Of a stretch of 64,000 nt of DNA, positions 62,483 through 64,000 are shown piece by piece; the first letter of the stretch is position 1, and each line of letters starts with the position of its first letter. The stretch covers positions 124,001 through 188,000 of the forward strand of contig JANWUV010000007.1 in the NCBI GenBank assembly GCA_025057975.1. Reading direction: 5' to 3'. The DNA is from Chloracidobacterium sp. (GTDB lineage: Bacteria; Acidobacteriota; Blastocatellia; Chloracidobacteriales; Chloracidobacteriaceae). Both the position numbers and the translations under genes were made by a program. Under the pieces are notes generated by a model. It searched no databases. It saw nothing but the letters and a program-made list of their open reading frames with translations, and had not been told where the DNA came from.

Positions 62483-63235
62483 TTAGGGCTTACGGCCGAT
62501 GAGGATGACCCGGCGTGAGGCGTCCGGCACGTATGGCGACAGGTCATAGTCGCCGAAAACCGCCTCCACGTGCAAACCCGACGCTGCAAAGAAGCTTTGC
62601 AGCGTCGGCAGACGGATGTCCTTGACGCGCTCGACGAAGCGAAAGCGTCGCCCGGCGTCCTCAAAGGTGATGGTTTTGAGGATGAAGCCGTCCGCATACT
62701 CGCGTCGGATTTCAAAGCGAATGCCGCCAATGACTTGAACGCTGAAGGGCGTCAGACGCGGCACGATCCAGTGGGCGTTGAGAAAATCGAGAACAAAGCA
62801 GCCGCCCGGATCAAGGGCCTGCGCAGCGGCGGCGACGACGCGGGCGTTTTCGGCGTCATCCGCGAAATAACCAAAGCTAGTGAACATGTTGAGGGCGCAG
62901 CGGTAGCCGCCCACGGCGAACGGCCGGCGCATGTCGTGAACGTGAAATCGAAGCCTCTCCCCGGCATACCGTTGAGCGACGGCGATACAGGCCAGGGAAA
63001 TGTCAAAGGCGTCCACGTCGAGACCGTGTTCGTGCAGGCAGACGGCGTGGCGGCCGCGGCCGCAGCCGATGTCAAGCACGCGGTCGCCAGGACGCAGCGC
63101 CAAGTGACGGACGAGGTTGGCGATGAATAGGCAGGCCTCGGTTTCGTCCCGGTGGTGATAAAGCAGGGCGTAGTACGGCGTTCCAAACCAATCGTCACCG
63201 TTGGCTTGTGGGGCGGGTGATTCCGGCTGCGTCAT
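62483..63235 (-). CDS. Class I SAM-dependent methyltransferase
   Basis: 250 residues. The SAM-binding motif I is VLDIGCGRGRHAVCL, followed by DAFDISLACIAVAQR and a motif near ALNMFTSFGYFADD. The C-terminal part (RREYADGFILKTITFEDAGRRF, RLPTLQSFFAASGL) matches the UbiE/YcgJ-like group with a beta-rich insertion. Substrate unknown. It is 14 bases upstream of the ABC permease on the same strand, so the two are probably an operon. Confidence 0.92.
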   Translation of the reverse strand: MTQPESPAPQANGDDWFGTPYYALLYHHRDETEACLFIANLVRHLALRPGDRVLDIGCGRGRHAVCLHEHGLDVDAFDISLACIAVAQRYAGERLRFHVHDMRRPFAVGGYRCALNMFTSFGYFADDAENARVVAAAAQALDPGGCFVLDFLNAHWIVPRLTPFSVQVIGGIRFEIRREYADGFILKTITFEDAGRRFRFVERVKDIRLPTLQSFFAASGLHVEAVFGDYDLSPYVPDASRRVILIGRKP

Positions 63236-63415
63236 CGGATGAAAAGCTACCGAGAGTTAGTCGGCAGGCGCAAGTCGTCAGCGGACGGCCGTCGCCGAAG
63301 CCGGCGGTTTGGGTTTTGCAACATGGCGTTGAAACGATGGTTCGTGTACATTGCCCGGAATGCAACAGGCTTGCCTTGAGCAACGACATCACTTGTGGGT
63401 TGGGAGGTGTCCGGC

Positions 63416-63808
63416 ATGCGTGGGTTATCCGGGTTGGTCGGCGTCGGCTGTTTTCTCGCGGGGCTTTACGGGCTGGGACGCAAAATCGTTCTGACCGCCG
63501 GCGACAGTACGGTGTACTACAGCTCGCGCTGGGGCTGGTGGTACGGCTGGTGGTACGGCGTTGCCGCCGCTGGTACGGTGTTGCTGGCGATAGCCGGTTT
63601 GTTGGCCGTCGTCTTCCTTCGTGGACAAGCGCGCTGGATTGGCGGCGGGTTGCTGGCGTTGAGTGGCGTTCTTGTGGTCTTTTCAGGACGCGCCGTGTTG
63701 CTGCCCACAACCTTGTTCGAGTTTTTAGTGTCGGCTTTCCTGATGGCAATTGGCGTCAAGCTGTCTCTGAACTCGACGCTCGCCAACCGTGGCGTCGGCT
63801 ACTACTAG
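63416..63808 (+). CDS. Small membrane protein, unknown
   Basis: 130 residues from ATG 63416 with GGGAGG upstream. Four hydrophobic segments: LSGLVGVGCFLAGLYGLG, YGVAAAGTVLLAIAGLLAVVFL, WIGGGLLALSGVLVVFSG and FEFLVSAFLMAIGVKLSL. A Trp/Tyr-rich loop (SSRWGWWYGWWYG) lies after the first. I do not recognise the family. Confidence 0.65.
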   Translation: MRGLSGLVGVGCFLAGLYGLGRKIVLTAGDSTVYYSSRWGWWYGWWYGVAAAGTVLLAIAGLLAVVFLRGQARWIGGGLLALSGVLVVFSGRAVLLPTTLFEFLVSAFLMAIGVKLSLNSTLANRGVGYY

Positions 63809-63834
63809 GTCTCGACGACGCGAGTGGCCGGGCA

Positions 63835-64000
63835 ATGAACCCCTACTTTTGGAACGGACTTCAACACGCACTGGCCGGTCTGGGGTGCGCGTGGGCCTTT
63901 TTCTCGCTCGTGAGGTCGGCCGGCTCTGACCCGGCGGCGACGGCGTCTGCTTCTCCGAACCGGCAAGCGAGCCGGCTGTGGTTTTGGTTTGCGCTAGTCA
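63835..64000 (+). CDS. Partial hydrophobic protein, cut by right edge
   Basis: ATG 63835 opens a frame that runs through the window edge (55 codons seen). The start MNPYFWNGLQHALAGLGCAW is followed by a hydrophobic segment (CAWAFFSLV) and an Ala/Ser-rich linker, then another hydrophobic run beginning WFWFALV. It lies 26 bases after the preceding membrane-protein gene, so an operon is likely. No clear ribosome-binding site. Function cannot be told. Confidence 0.45.
   Translation, partial: MNPYFWNGLQHALAGLGCAWAFFSLVRSAGSDPAATASASPNRQASRLWFWFALV

Overview
The window is GC-rich, gene-dense bacterial chromosome from a Gram-negative organism. It encodes outer-membrane beta-barrels, periplasmic multihaem cytochromes, many signal peptides and a type III secretion core. 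The mix of long Kelch, delta-60 and FG-GAP-like repeat proteins, a BNR-repeat protein, tandem GT-C glycosyltransferases, CtaA, and a PqqD/radical-SAM/HprK cassette next to a gingipain-like peptidase suggests an Acidobacteriota member of the Blastocatellia/Chloracidobacterium type. This is inference: no rRNA or phototrophy marker lies in the window. I saw no rRNA, tRNA, CRISPR array or intact insertion sequence.

Layout. 1-3.5 kb (minus): an outer-membrane barrel followed by a multihaem cytochrome c cut by the left edge, a candidate porin-cytochrome conduit. 3.8-7.2 kb: a FliK/SctP-like protein, trpA overlapping queC, a DUF2237 protein and a small unknown. 7.3-15.1 kb (minus): one compact operon of a Spy/CpxP-like protein, a GT87 enzyme and four tandem paralogous GT39-type membrane glycosyltransferases. 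One of the four is interrupted by an in-frame TGA, and two share an almost identical block of about 315 bp. 15.3-21 kb: HtrA protease, another GT-C enzyme, an HU-like protein and glutamine-dependent NAD synthetase. 21.2-25.1 kb (minus): a Kelch-repeat secreted protein.

25.4-33.1 kb (plus) is the most unusual region. It runs PqqD-like protein, radical SAM/SPASM enzyme, a 64-residue candidate precursor peptide with three cysteines, HprK-like kinase, then an S26-type peptidase reading in frame into a glycine-rich C25 (gingipain-type) protease. It ends at a clear intrinsic terminator. It looks like a peptide-modification cassette with built-in kinase, leader-type peptidase and secreted protease.

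33.1-39.8 kb (plus): small membrane protein, truncated tyrosine recombinase, CtaA, VOC protein, a LolA-like secreted protein and a 1041-residue BNR protein. 40.2-47.7 kb (minus): delta-60/BACON/FG-GAP-like protein, trpF, msrQ, a hybrid histidine kinase, sctT/fliR and a DUF427 protein. 47.8-56.2 kb: nicotinate phosphoribosyltransferase, a cupin, a TPR-thioredoxin protein, an M61 peptidase, a CbbQ/NirQ-like ATPase, a low-molecular-weight phosphatase and an L,D-transpeptidase. 56.3-60 kb: sctJ converging on the sctQ-fliO-sctR-sctS operon. With sctT at 46 kb and the FliK/SctP-like gene at 3.8 kb, a type III secretion apparatus is dispersed over the window. 60-64 kb: iron-dependent alcohol dehydrogenase, ABC permease, methyltransferase, a small membrane protein and a gene cut by the right edge.

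Two NAD genes (nadE, pncB) and two tryptophan genes (trpA, trpF) are present but unlinked, so biosynthetic genes are scattered rather than grouped by pathway.
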